DNA of 64,000 nucleotides from Candidatus Eisenbacteria bacterium. Its GTDB lineage: Bacteria; Eisenbacteria; RBG-16-71-46; CAIMUX01; JAHJDP01. The translations under genes were made by a program, and so were the position numbers. Below the pieces are notes generated by a model. It searched no databases, was not told the origin of the DNA, and saw only the letters and a program-made list of their open reading frames with translations. This document shows, in pieces, positions 35,201 through 47,200 of the stretch. The stretch spans positions 37,123-101,122 of the forward strand of contig JAHJDP010000107.1 of the NCBI GenBank assembly GCA_018831195.1. Direction: 5' to 3'. Positions within the stretch are counted from its first letter, which is position 1. The number at the start of each line of letters is the position of its first letter.

Positions 35201-38200
35201 GCTCGTCACCAACGATGTCGTACTGGAAGAGAACATCGACGATGTAAGGGTCGGATTCCGCAACAGCATAGATCCAAATGTGAGTTTTCGGATCATTGCC
35301 GTGCGGCTCGAGATCAGGATCTAGGCAGGCGATACGGGCTGTCGGAGGCTCCATATCGGTGATCACGACATCCACGGTGCTGGAGTACGACTCATTGCCG
35401 CACTCATCAAGAGCGTAGGCTACGAGCCAGTAGGTGCCTTCTTCCAGACCCGTGGTGTTCCAGATCACCCAAGCCTCGACATCCGTCTGATCACCCCAAT
35501 CATCCGGATCGAATTGAATCGTTCCGAGATCGTGGGTGATATCCTCACCCGCGCGCTGGACGGTGAACCAGATCTGGCTGATGTGCGTTTCCTTCGCCCG
35601 CGGCAAGTTCAGCTCATCATCATCGGCTGTTGCGAATACCTTGACCGACATACCCCGTGTGACATTGGTCGTTTGACCGAAGTCAATGGGATCCTGCGTC
35701 GGATCGGGATCCGCGTTCTCAATATTTGTAATGTCGACTGTTGGTTTCTCTTTGTCATACACGAGACCCTTCAGTTCGCCCATCACACCGTTGCCGGCGA
35801 CATCGATGATCGTGGAACGGAAGTCATAGAGGCCGGTGGCAAGATGCGCCGTCACATCCGACCCTCCATCGCCATTGTCATAGATCATAAATGTCGTGGC
35901 ATAAGTATTCATGATGTCGTCATGGAGCTCATCACTGGCGAACCGGCTCGTCGAGTAGGACGTAATCGGGTCACCCGTCTTCTTCCATTCCCAAACGACA
36001 TCATCGATATCGTTCGTCAGCTCCGGCTGACCCGCAACTCGAGGAACCTCGATGATGACATCGAGGACTCTTCTTTGCCCGTTATTACCATAGGCAACAT
36101 TCTCGTAGTCGCAGATCGTCGTCGCATCCTCGGTCGGATGGTACCAAACAAACTCCGGGGCCTCGTAGTCTACATAGATGTAGAGCGGGTCGCAGGAGGT
36201 CGGGTTAGCGGCGCCTTCAACCCAATCAGAGTTGCCGACATCATCCGTACCGACCGAAACGACCTCGTACCAGACATTGTGATCAAGAGCCTGGAGATCC
36301 CATTCGCCGAGCTGCCAAGTTGTACTATAAGTGTCGCCCACCTCAAAGACATCCGCATCGGCGAGACTCCAGTTATCCGTCGTCCCGGCCTTGCGATAGA
36401 GGAAGTCCACCGTTACGAGATCCAGATCGGAGGCGAAGTTGGTCGCCTTGATCCAATCAATCGATGCGGCATGGACGGAATCGGGATTTTCGATCGTTGT
36501 CGTATCCCCGATATTCCTCTTCATTGAGGTGATGCAAACGATCGGAGCCATCGTGTCTTCAATCGTCAGCGTGATATGGCGGCCGTCATCGTAAGCCGTG
36601 GTATAGAAATCGGCGTTGCAGACGATATCGCCCGCCTCGGCAACGAAGTCATACGACTCACCGACAACCAACGGATCGAGAGCATCCGGATTCGGCTCAT
36701 TCGTAATCGGATCCGGTGTTATCGAGAGATCCAGATCCATTGAATAGGGCCGCGTGTAATCCGGATTGCCGTCATTGTTCGGATAGTCGGCGTCCCATGT
36801 CCCACTCACCGCACGGTAAGAACCTGTGACGTTCTGGTCACGACTCCGTTTGTACCAGAAGTAAACATTGTCGTCTTCCTGTTCGGTCTCGGTAAAGGCG
36901 AACAGCGTGAAGACAGAGTTCCTCTCTACCGTAGCTGTGGTCTGGATACCTTCCATATTAATATCGGCATCCATGGTCGCAATGGGCTCAGTGTTATCCA
37001 CGGTGACCGGGAACCACTCCTGGTTGCCGTCGTGGATATCCTCCAAGTTCCCCTCGCCGTCCACAGCGAATGCGGTCATATGATAGAGACCATCAGGATA
37101 GACGCGCTCGCCGTTGTCATTCAGCTCCATCGTGTTCCAGATCTGGTGCCACAGATAGAGCGGGAAGAACGGTTTGTACTCGTCCCGTCCGATGGTGGTG
37201 GTGTCACCGGTCGCATCATTAATCACCAGGAAGGTGACATGATGGAGGCCGACGTCTTGCAATTCATCATCAGCCCAGGTCCGGGCGACAAGAACAACTT
37301 CCCTGGCAACCGTGCCGATATCATCGCTTCCTGTGAGGAAGGTTTCATCGTAGAACCGCGGCCAGGTGTTGCAGTCGTTACCCGCATAGAGTGCCGGCGT
37401 GCCGGCAACCACGCCCTGAGTTTTTCCTTCACTGATCACGTAATCGGTGCCGAGTGTGAAAGCGCCGTCATCGTTCAGATCAATGAAGATATCATCATCG
37501 GCATTGGGGTCATACGGGTCATCGGATATGCCATCACCCGAATCTTCAAGCCAGTATGTCTCCGCAGCGACATGGAACATCTTGGTGTGGTCCGGCGGGA
37601 TGTTGTCCTCGACCGTAATGGTCGTGGACAGCGGGTGACCAAGATCAGCCTCGTTGAGAACGACATCTCTGACGACTACCTGGAATTTGTAAGCCGTATC
37701 CATGTAGACCATCGGAGCCGTCCAGGCGAATTCGCCCTTCCAGAGACAATTCTCAGTGTCGACACCCACACCTTCCCAATCAATCGAGCCGGCGATGACC
37801 CAGTTACTCGTACCGTTCACCGCATACTCGAGACGTCCGGAGAACACATCCGTGCTCGCATCCTTGAGCGAGATAACGAAGTTCACGACATCACCAGACT
37901 CAACCTGATCCGTGGGGGAATCATCTTCCCAATCCCACATCGTCGGCGTCATGGTATCGATCGTGAGATCCATGACATCGGTCTGGAGGCTGTTGTCGTT
38001 ACCCGCCCCATCTACCGCTCTGCCGCGGAACTGAGCCGGACCATCATCTGCTGTGACCATGTCGGCCCAGTCTTCCACGTGGAAACGCCAGACCTGATTA
38101 GCACCGATGTCTAGATTCGGTTCGTAATCGAACATCAAAGAAGGATCGCCGCTAAGGAGCCCGGTCGTACGCCAGAACCCGGCTGGGTCGCTGGCATAGC

Positions 38201-41200
38201 GGAACTCAAGGTAGATCCCCTCGACATCGGTATCGGTCGTCGTGACGTAGAAGAAGACGTCGCGTGTGAACTCATCCGGCAAAATGGCAAGACTGCTGTT
38301 GCTCGGGATGCCGTCATCAGTGTACGGCGCGGTATTTGTGAAACCACCACCCCAAACATCGTAAGCCACCACCGGAGGTGTTCGATCGACGCGGATCTGG
38401 ACGGAGAGAGGATTCTCAGCCTCGTTGCCGTCTTGATCCGTGGCGAAGGCCCACATGGTGTAGATACCTTCGGGCACCATGTCGGTGTCGAAGGCGATCA
38501 TATAATAGGAGTCACCGGCCGGTGTCGGACCCGGAGGATCCGCTGTAAACGGACTCTCGTCGATACCAACGGTGATTTCACCTTCGAGAGCGGCACTGGC
38601 GTAGCGCAGCGTGACGAAGGCGGTGTAGTCGGGGTTCATCACTGGACCGTAGACGCTGATCGTGCCCTTGACGGCTTTCACCTCATCGGCGCCGATCGTC
38701 TCATCGTTGATCCATGCGATGTAGGCCGACGCACCCACCATGTCGCTGGCAACGGTCAGGACCTCATCTCTGTAATCGTTCATGACGGTATCAACAGCCT
38801 TCGCTCCAAACCAGACATAGGTGTCGTTCTCAGTCCACCAGAACTCATTACTGTTCCAGTCGACCTCGTAAGGAGCGGTCATGTCCCAAGGATCATCGCC
38901 GTTATCCTGCGGTGTCTGGTCGATATCGAACCAGAAATCACCCTCGGTCAAATCGGCTGTGTCAAACGATCCGTCACCACCATCCCACACCGGTGTATCG
39001 GTGCCGTCATCATAAACCGGCGGCATGGTATAAGGATCAGTTTCTTCCCAGACTTCGTCTAGGCCGGATGTGTAATGGCCGTCGCCGTTCGTGTCGGTCC
39101 AGACATGCCGTCCATCTTTGTACTGGAACTGAACATGGTGGATCGCGCCATCATCACTGGCCGTGGCGGCGACATGAACCAAATCTCCGACTTGGAACAG
39201 GTATCCATCATACGGCGCCGTCAGCGTGGCCATCGGGATGGTCCCGTCATAGGTCACAACCATCGTCACCGCTGGAGTCTGCGCATCGGAGAATCCGGAG
39301 TTCAGAGCTTCATCCTCGACGACAACCCGGATGGTGTAATCGGCGGTCGCTTCGTCTTCCTCGTCGTAGAGGCCGTCGCCATCATTGTCATAGTTGTCAT
39401 CATCCGGCGCATGGAACGCTGGAATCGGGCCAACTAGAGGCGCAGCCGGTGGGAAGGGCATCGACCAGCCATCGGTCGGATCGTCATCGATGCCGAACGG
39501 GATCCAATCGATGCCGTTCGGAGTGTACTCAAAGATCACCTGAGCCACGGTGATGATGCCGGGGTTCCCCTCAAAGTCATGGACTTCAGCATAGATGTCG
39601 GTGTCGACCATCGGACCGACAATAGAGCTGGGTGCCCAGAGATTCGTCACTTCAGGCGCAATCGGATCCCAGAAGAAAACGATCGGTCCCTGAGGCGCTC
39701 CAGCGGTCTTGGCGACCGGCCAGATTGTCTCTGCATTGAGGTTTGTTCCGACATTCCCCTCATTGTCGGTCACCGTCGCGATCGCGCGGTGAACGGCATT
39801 TTGATAGAGAGTTGTCGCAGCGTCACGGTTCTCAATATGGACATACCAGAACGGCGTCGCGGGAATCTTCAGGTACGATGCATAGTTCAATTCTTTGTCA
39901 GGAATAAACTCGAAATTATTCCTGGCATCAACCACGCTGACCTGCTCATCGCCTACCAAGTCGATGATGAATCTGTAGGCCCAGATCATATCGACATCGA
40001 AACGCGCGTCGGCCCGATAGCTTCCGTCAGCCTGCAATTCCATCTCGTACTGACGGACCATCGGTACGTCCTTGGTGACAGTTTGGGTGATCTCAAGAAT
40101 GACATTCTCGATCTGCGCAGGGTCCACCCGCGTGTCGTTTGCGTATGTGAGGTAATAGTCCTCAGGGTACATGGTGATCGGAATGTCAATGTAATCCATC
40201 AATGTGGTGATCTTGGTCGCCGGAACCGTGAAGGATTGCTCCGTCAGGCCCACGACCTGAGCTGTGATCGTCAGATCCACACTGGCGATCCCGCTGCCGC
40301 CCACATCCTCTGCAAGGATGAAGACATCTGTCTCTTCACCGCTCAGCTTGTTCTCGACATTGCCGGCGATCGATTCAAACAGCGGGTTGCCCGGCCAGTT
40401 GAAGTCGGGGTTCGGCAGCGTGGTGTCACGGGTCAAACCGAGAACCGTAACCATCGGCCGCGATACATCTTTTAGAACGATGTAGTTGCCTTCACTGGCG
40501 ATCTGCTCGGAGTAGTCACAGGAGTTGATCACGCCGTCACCGTTCACATCGAAATGAGCGATTGCGACAAGATCATAGGCGTCGGCGTCATCCCATCCCA
40601 GGTCAGAGCGATAGGGCACACCGCCATCGGCCGGTGACCACTCGACGGAATAAGGCGCCCACGAATCGCCGGTGGCGATAGCCGTCCAGCTACCCGCATA
40701 GTTGTAATCGACGATGATATCGTCGGTCGGGGCGGGCCTGGCGGCGAAGCGCACCGTGGACCCGATGACGGTATAATAATCGGCTGTGCTGTACATGCCG
40801 ATCGTGCCGCTCGAAACCCAGGTCGCCTCCACACCGTTGATCGTGAGGACAATGGCTTCTCCGATGCCGGGATTGAGAACCGTTAGGGTTCCGTCATTCA
40901 GCACGGCGTCATGAGGCCATGTCGGGGAAATCAGGGCCGGATCGATCACCTCATCCAGAATCCTCGGCGCGAAGTAGAAGGAGACCATGACTGTCGGTTC
41001 ATAGGTCTCATCCAGGAGCTCGCCATGGATGACAAGCTCGTCACCCTCGGCGATCTCAATCGCGGCTTCATCCGGATCCGGACTTGAGACAAAGGCGAAG
41101 TCCTCGGCTCCGTGCAGGAATCTCTTGAATCCATAGGGATTCGCGGGGGCTTTGGTCATATTCCCATTGCGATCAACACCCATGGGATAGAACTCATAAA

Positions 41201-44200
41201 TCCCATCGGGCAGACCGGAGATGTCCAGCACGAAATTGTAAGGGTATTCGGTATCCTTCGCCGTCATCCCCGCATCGCTCGCCGACATCCACAGGCGCTC
41301 CGCGATCGTGAGATCGTCGTAGCAGCTTGTATTGGATACGGCCAGTCGATACATGAGATCGACGTGATCGATTGCTGTCACATCCTCAGCCGTAACGAAG
41401 ATTTCAAGTTCGTTGACGGAGGAATCGAGGATATCGACATCATCGCCGTCGCTGACCGTTGGCCAGACATCCACGGCGAGACCACCATCGTCGAAGACCT
41501 CGATGACGTCGGTCTCTGGACCGGCGTTTTCACCGAAGATCACAGCAACCTCATCCGTCCCGACAAGACCCATCTCATCTGTGGCCGTGGCCCTCAGAAG
41601 AATGTTCGTGTCGGTGGCGAGATCCCAAACACCACCCTCAAAGAGCGGGATGTAGACGAAGTACGGAGCACTGGGAATCTCAGGGTCTGTGCTGAGGTCC
41701 TCATTATTTACGCCGTCGCCATCATCATCCGCCAAGACCGCAGGATCTTCCTCGCTCACCATCGGGAGCAAAGGCCATCCGAGGGGTGTGTCCACCACGC
41801 CGTTATCACCAGCGGAGCGGACGAAATCGACACTCGGACCGTCATACAGGAAGTTCCCGTTGAGATCGTTAAAGAGTTCGTCATCCAGCGTTCCGGCGTC
41901 ACCGTCGGTTGCCTGGAAGCCATCAGTTCCGTCGATGTCCGAGAAGAAGTCGTCATCGTCGTTCCAATCGAGGGCCGTCCAGGTCACAGTCGGCGGGATG
42001 CGGTACTCGATGAGAACATCTTCGATGTCATCATCCGCAACCTCGGCCACAAGCTTGACGAACTTGTTAACGCCCGGTACGAAGGGCGTCGTCATTGTCA
42101 ACGTACCCAATTCAATAGTCGACAAATCAGGCAGCACTATCTCGGTAAGAACCACTGTTGGCGCAATGGTATCCCAAGTGAACTCCTCGACCGGTATCGG
42201 TGAAGGATCGGTGCAGGCCTTTGTCGAATCGTCGATGGAACCGGTTTCATCGGTCGCAACAGCTCTCACGAGATAGTTGCCATCGGCCAGACCCGTCGGA
42301 TCCCAGTTCGTGGTCCAGAGGTCTGTGGTTCCATTATCGCCCTGCAAGCGGTTATGACGAAGGATCCAGTCAGCCGGACTCAAACTCGCGCTGGTATCTA
42401 GATCAACGTAGAAATCGAGGACATCGTCACCCGTGTTGAAGTGCACTAAGGCATCTCCAATCGTTGGGCTTCCAATGGCTACGACCTCACCGGTGTCATA
42501 GAGATTGTCCCCATCGGCATCGAGGACCACTGGATCTTTGGAGCTATAACCATCGCCATCAGCGTCAACATAGCCGTACCAACCGGCAGGACCGCCACCA
42601 GGGGTGAGATCCATGACGGGCTGGCCGGCGACATCGTAAACCGAGTAGGTGCCGTCGCCCTGATAGAGGGCCACATCACCCTTCTTGTCGGCAACGGCTT
42701 CGCCGATGATGTCGATCGTCTTCCAATTGTTTCCGTCATTCCAACATCCATCGCCGTCAGCGTCGAAGTAGTACTGCAACGCCACTTCCTTGATCTCGTA
42801 ATCATGGATGTAGTGGATCGCGTACAACGAGTACGGCAATGTCATGTCTTCGATATACTGGATGTACGCGCGCAGGCCTTCACTCACGATCGTAACCGTG
42901 GTGATCTGCGTCTCGATCGTATTGCAGTTGCCTTCGATATCGCAGGCCCAGGCGCGCAGATCGTAATCGCCGTCGAGACCCATCGTGTTCCAAGCGACCT
43001 TAACCGGCTGGGTAAAGTCGACCGTCTGAACTTCGCCACCATCGGTAACGATTGTTCCAAGAACCGTGTCGATCTGCTCCCAGTCGCCGTCGGGAACTTC
43101 TCTCATCTCAAAGACGATTTTGTAAATATCATTTGTCCGATAATCGTCGGTGCCGGCTGTGCCCCACTCGTCCGCGGCATCCGCGCCGTCCGGACCCGTG
43201 CCGGGCCAAGTACCGACGTATTCACCAGGATCATCGGGCAAACCATTGGTATCGAGCACGCCTTGACCGTCGATTCCGCCGGCGGCGTCATCATTAACGG
43301 CTCGATCACCCGGGCGCATATCAAGACCACCGCACCATGTCAGAGGAACAAGTGTGATACCGGCCGTGGGGTCGATATCAACAACATCGTTATCCTCGAT
43401 GCTGACCCAGATATTCACCGTGTAATCCTGAGGCAAGGTCGCGCCATTGGTGAGATCAAGATCGGAACCACCAGCCCAGGTCAACTTGGTGAGCGCCGTG
43501 CTCGGGTTGGTTCCGTCAATAACCTTCACCGTTAAGATACAGGCATCGACTTCAAGCTGCATATTGCCGAAAGCATCCTCGGCAAGAGCCCTGAAGAGAA
43601 CAGTATCCGCGTTGGCGGCCGGGTAGTTGTTCATGGTGTACATGGCACCAGAAGCCGGCCACTCGATCGTGAACGGCGCATCATTATCCGTTCCGATGTC
43701 GGTCCATGTCGTACCGCCGTCATAGGACTCGGCGAAGGTGACGATCTTGGTGTCAGATTCGGCATCGGCTTCGAGCGTGTACGTTGCCGGGTGCTTACCG
43801 GCATCGTAGATCTCGATCATGGGCGTATCCAAATTGACATCGGCGAAATCAGCCGGCGGATCTTCCGTCGGTGTGTCGCCGCATCCGGGAATCATCGCCG
43901 TGGGAGCTGTCAGGTCCACGGTGAAAACCAATTCCTCACTTGAAGCCGCATTGGTATTACCTGGTTGATCCCAAGCATTCGCCCGGATTTTGTATTCGGT
44001 AATACCGTCGGCCGTGAGGCCAAAGAGGTTCGTGATGAGGCCCAAATCAAGGTCATCATCTTTCAATGTTGCATAATTAAAGACTTGTGTAGCCGTCGAA
44101 TCAGCACCAGCAGTCGCTCCAAGGGCCGTCCAAGGCGCCGTTCCACCTGTCCGTGAGGACAGGGTCAGAACCTCAAACCCTTCGGGAGCCACTTCGGTGT

Positions 44201-47200
44201 AGGCCGTCGTGTTGGCATAGAATGGAGCCGTATTCGCGGCGCCGCCGACCAAACGGTCACCCATGACGTGCGAAGCATCGACATAGATCATACCGTTGTA
44301 GCCGGGCTGGCGGAACAGGACCATATTTGTTCCAACACCCACCTGGATGGCGACCTTCTGGCCACCCATGATTCCGTCCTCATCATTATCATAACGAGGA
44401 TCGTAGCCTTCACCTTCAGGCGCTTCATCGGCTTCGTCGGTATCTCCGTCATTATCATCGTCGAGGTCATCATCGACACCGGAGCCTACCGACGTTTCAC
44501 GACGCTCATCAATGTTGTACCAAGTGATCGCCCCTGTGTAGGCGTCATAGACAAAGAAGGCGTCGTTATCATTATCAGTGTAGTCATTCTCAGAGTGAAT
44601 TCCATCGAGCGGAGCCACGCCGTCATCGGTCTCTGAAGTCTGGCTGGCGTCGACAACATCGGGGTCCTGAAGGTCGATACCTTCACCCACTTCGTCGATC
44701 GTACCATCTTCATCGTTATCGACGCCGTCGCTCTCGAGCGCACTCACAAGCCCCTCAGGATCGGGGCTTCCGCCCTGAGGCTCGTAGCCGGCCGGGGGTG
44801 TCCCAGCGTTCGGCAAGAGGAAGGCATCTTCGTTGTAACCTTCGAGACCCGGAGCCCCGTCATTGCCCACGTCCCTGAAGAGACCGTTGTCGTAGAAGTC
44901 TGTCGCGATCGGCTGCCACCCACCCGTCGGCGTGTAAACCTGCATCTGCAGATTCAGAACGTCATAGTCGGAGAGGGCTGAAGCCTCAAGGTTCACATAG
45001 CGGCCCAGGTTATACGTTGTCGGATCACCCGGCTCGAGAAGTTCCGTACCGCCGGCCCCACCCAGCTCGATGCTGGTCCACTCAATCGGTGTGGGAACGA
45101 CATCGTCCATCTCGAGAATAAACCGCTTGGTAGGATCGCCGCCGTTAAATGTGGCGAACTGCTCAAGACTCCGGTCGAGTGTCGGATCGGGCGGGGAATC
45201 GTCAAAGACGGTGCCCACACCGTTGTCCTCAACATGCAGAACAACCGGGAGGTTGAACATTTCGACAAAGGTCGGCAGATCCTTTGACGTAATGGCTTCG
45301 GTGACATGATAACCCTGACGGATATCGCCGCGCTCAGCCAGACCCGCCTTATTGGAGCGGATTTCATACCAGCTGAACTCATCGGAATCCTGCGAATCCA
45401 GATTGGGCTCGCCGGGGTTAAAGACACCCTGCTGATCGGACTCGGCATTCACGACATCGAGGAAGGTTTCACCCTCATCCCAATCGCCGTCACCGTTCTC
45501 ATCGACGAAGGGATCACCGAATGTCGGCAATTCATCACCTTCGCCGGGGTCGTTTGTGGCGGCAACGCCGTCAAGACCCACATCGTCGGTGAAGGCCACA
45601 TAGTCCCAGTCGAGATCGTTATCAATCTGGTCGGCGCCCATGGAGACGAACCAGATCGAATCGGCCGGTGTGCCAAAGTTCGTAATACTGCCGGTCGCGA
45701 GATCGATTTGGGTGAAATCCGCCCAAATCGCGAGAATGGCGTTTCCGGTGGCGTCTGCAACGGCGTCGCCGTCGACATCGAACATGCCACTCGCCTGCAA
45801 CCGGATATTGACATAATCCATATTGTTATAGATCCGGTGCGGATTCCACGCATCGTAGGGCTCTGCCGTCGCAACGACGAGAGACGGTTTCTCCTGATCG
45901 AAGGGAATACCGCCCGCTGCATCGGGGCCAGCATAGTTCCTTGTCGTGGCAAAACCGGCCAAGGGGCCGGCACCATCCGGATCCTGGCTCAAATCACCGT
46001 CGTTCACCGCCCAGATGTAGAGGGTCTGAGCTTGATTCGCGCCCAGCATCAACGGGGCGCCATCAGGATTCAGAACGACCGGCGCGAAGCTCTCATCACC
46101 GGCATCAACGGGGCTGTTGACCACCATAGCGCCCGCCGGAACATCACCAGTGTGATCCAAGTAGATCCTGACGGAATCGGCCTCGCAGGGCACGGCGCCG
46201 GGATCGCCATAGACTGTGTAGACAGTTCCAAAGCCCGGGATGCTGTCGCCCACAACGTGGATCACATCATGATCCCAGCTGGTGGAGTCAGCCACGGACG
46301 GGAAACTATTCACAGAGATATAGTCACGAGGCGGGCAAAGGGGTCCAACAACGAACCCGCCGAAGATCAGGGCCTCGCCACCGGTCTGGGATACCCATTG
46401 GGCGTTACCTGACCCGTCGACGGGCGCCAGAAGGAACCAAAGCTGGTCACCCTCTTCAATATCCTGACTATCCGCTGTTCTTTGAACATAAGGGGCAAAA
46501 GCCGGCTCATCGCCATCAGGATCGATCAGAATCACGATCTGCTGATTGGTGTGAAGAAAAGCGCTTGTGCGGTTCCCCACAGGAATGGCGTTGCCGATGT
46601 AGTTGTCAGCCCAGGTGACACTCTCAACCGTCGAAGCGGGAGTATCCCCCTTGGCCACCCATAGCAGATATTGGTTGCTGTCATCGATGGTCCCGGCTTC
46701 ATCCCAGCCGAGGAACATTGAGTCGACAGCCGCTGTTCCATCCCAGCGATCATAGGTTAGGAGCGGATCTTCCACCGCTTCCATCCGCCATGGTCTGGAT
46801 TCGTCTTCGATGAGAACCCAGCTATCGTAATCGAAATCATCACCACTCTGATCACCGGTGATCGGCGTTGCATCGGCGGCGCCGCGGATTTGGCATCCGA
46901 CAGGAACGACCGTCGTGAAGCCGCGGAAGACGATTCGGCCCAAGCCTTCGGGGGAATCATAAGTTCCGCCGTCGATACCCGATTCGAAGTTGAATCCTAC
47001 CACCTCGAAGTCTGTGGTATCGAGATCGGCGAAGACCAATTCTTCGTTGGTATAGATGACCAACTCATCATCCGTCGCCGTTGATGTCTGCTTATCATCG
47101 TAAATGGCGCGAATGATTCCCGGTCCACGGTTAATCGCGACCGTGTTGCCCGGCATTGTCTGGGCGGCGCCTTGATAATCATCAAGAGCGTTGACAGCGG

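Noticed and set aside
32877..46412. Several long plus-strand open frames (300 codons or more) antisense to the giant gene
   Set aside because: They mirror the GAC/GAT- and GTC-rich codon pattern of the minus-strand gene, show no domain, no ribosome sites, and vary in frame. The minus-strand frame is unbroken with clear domains.
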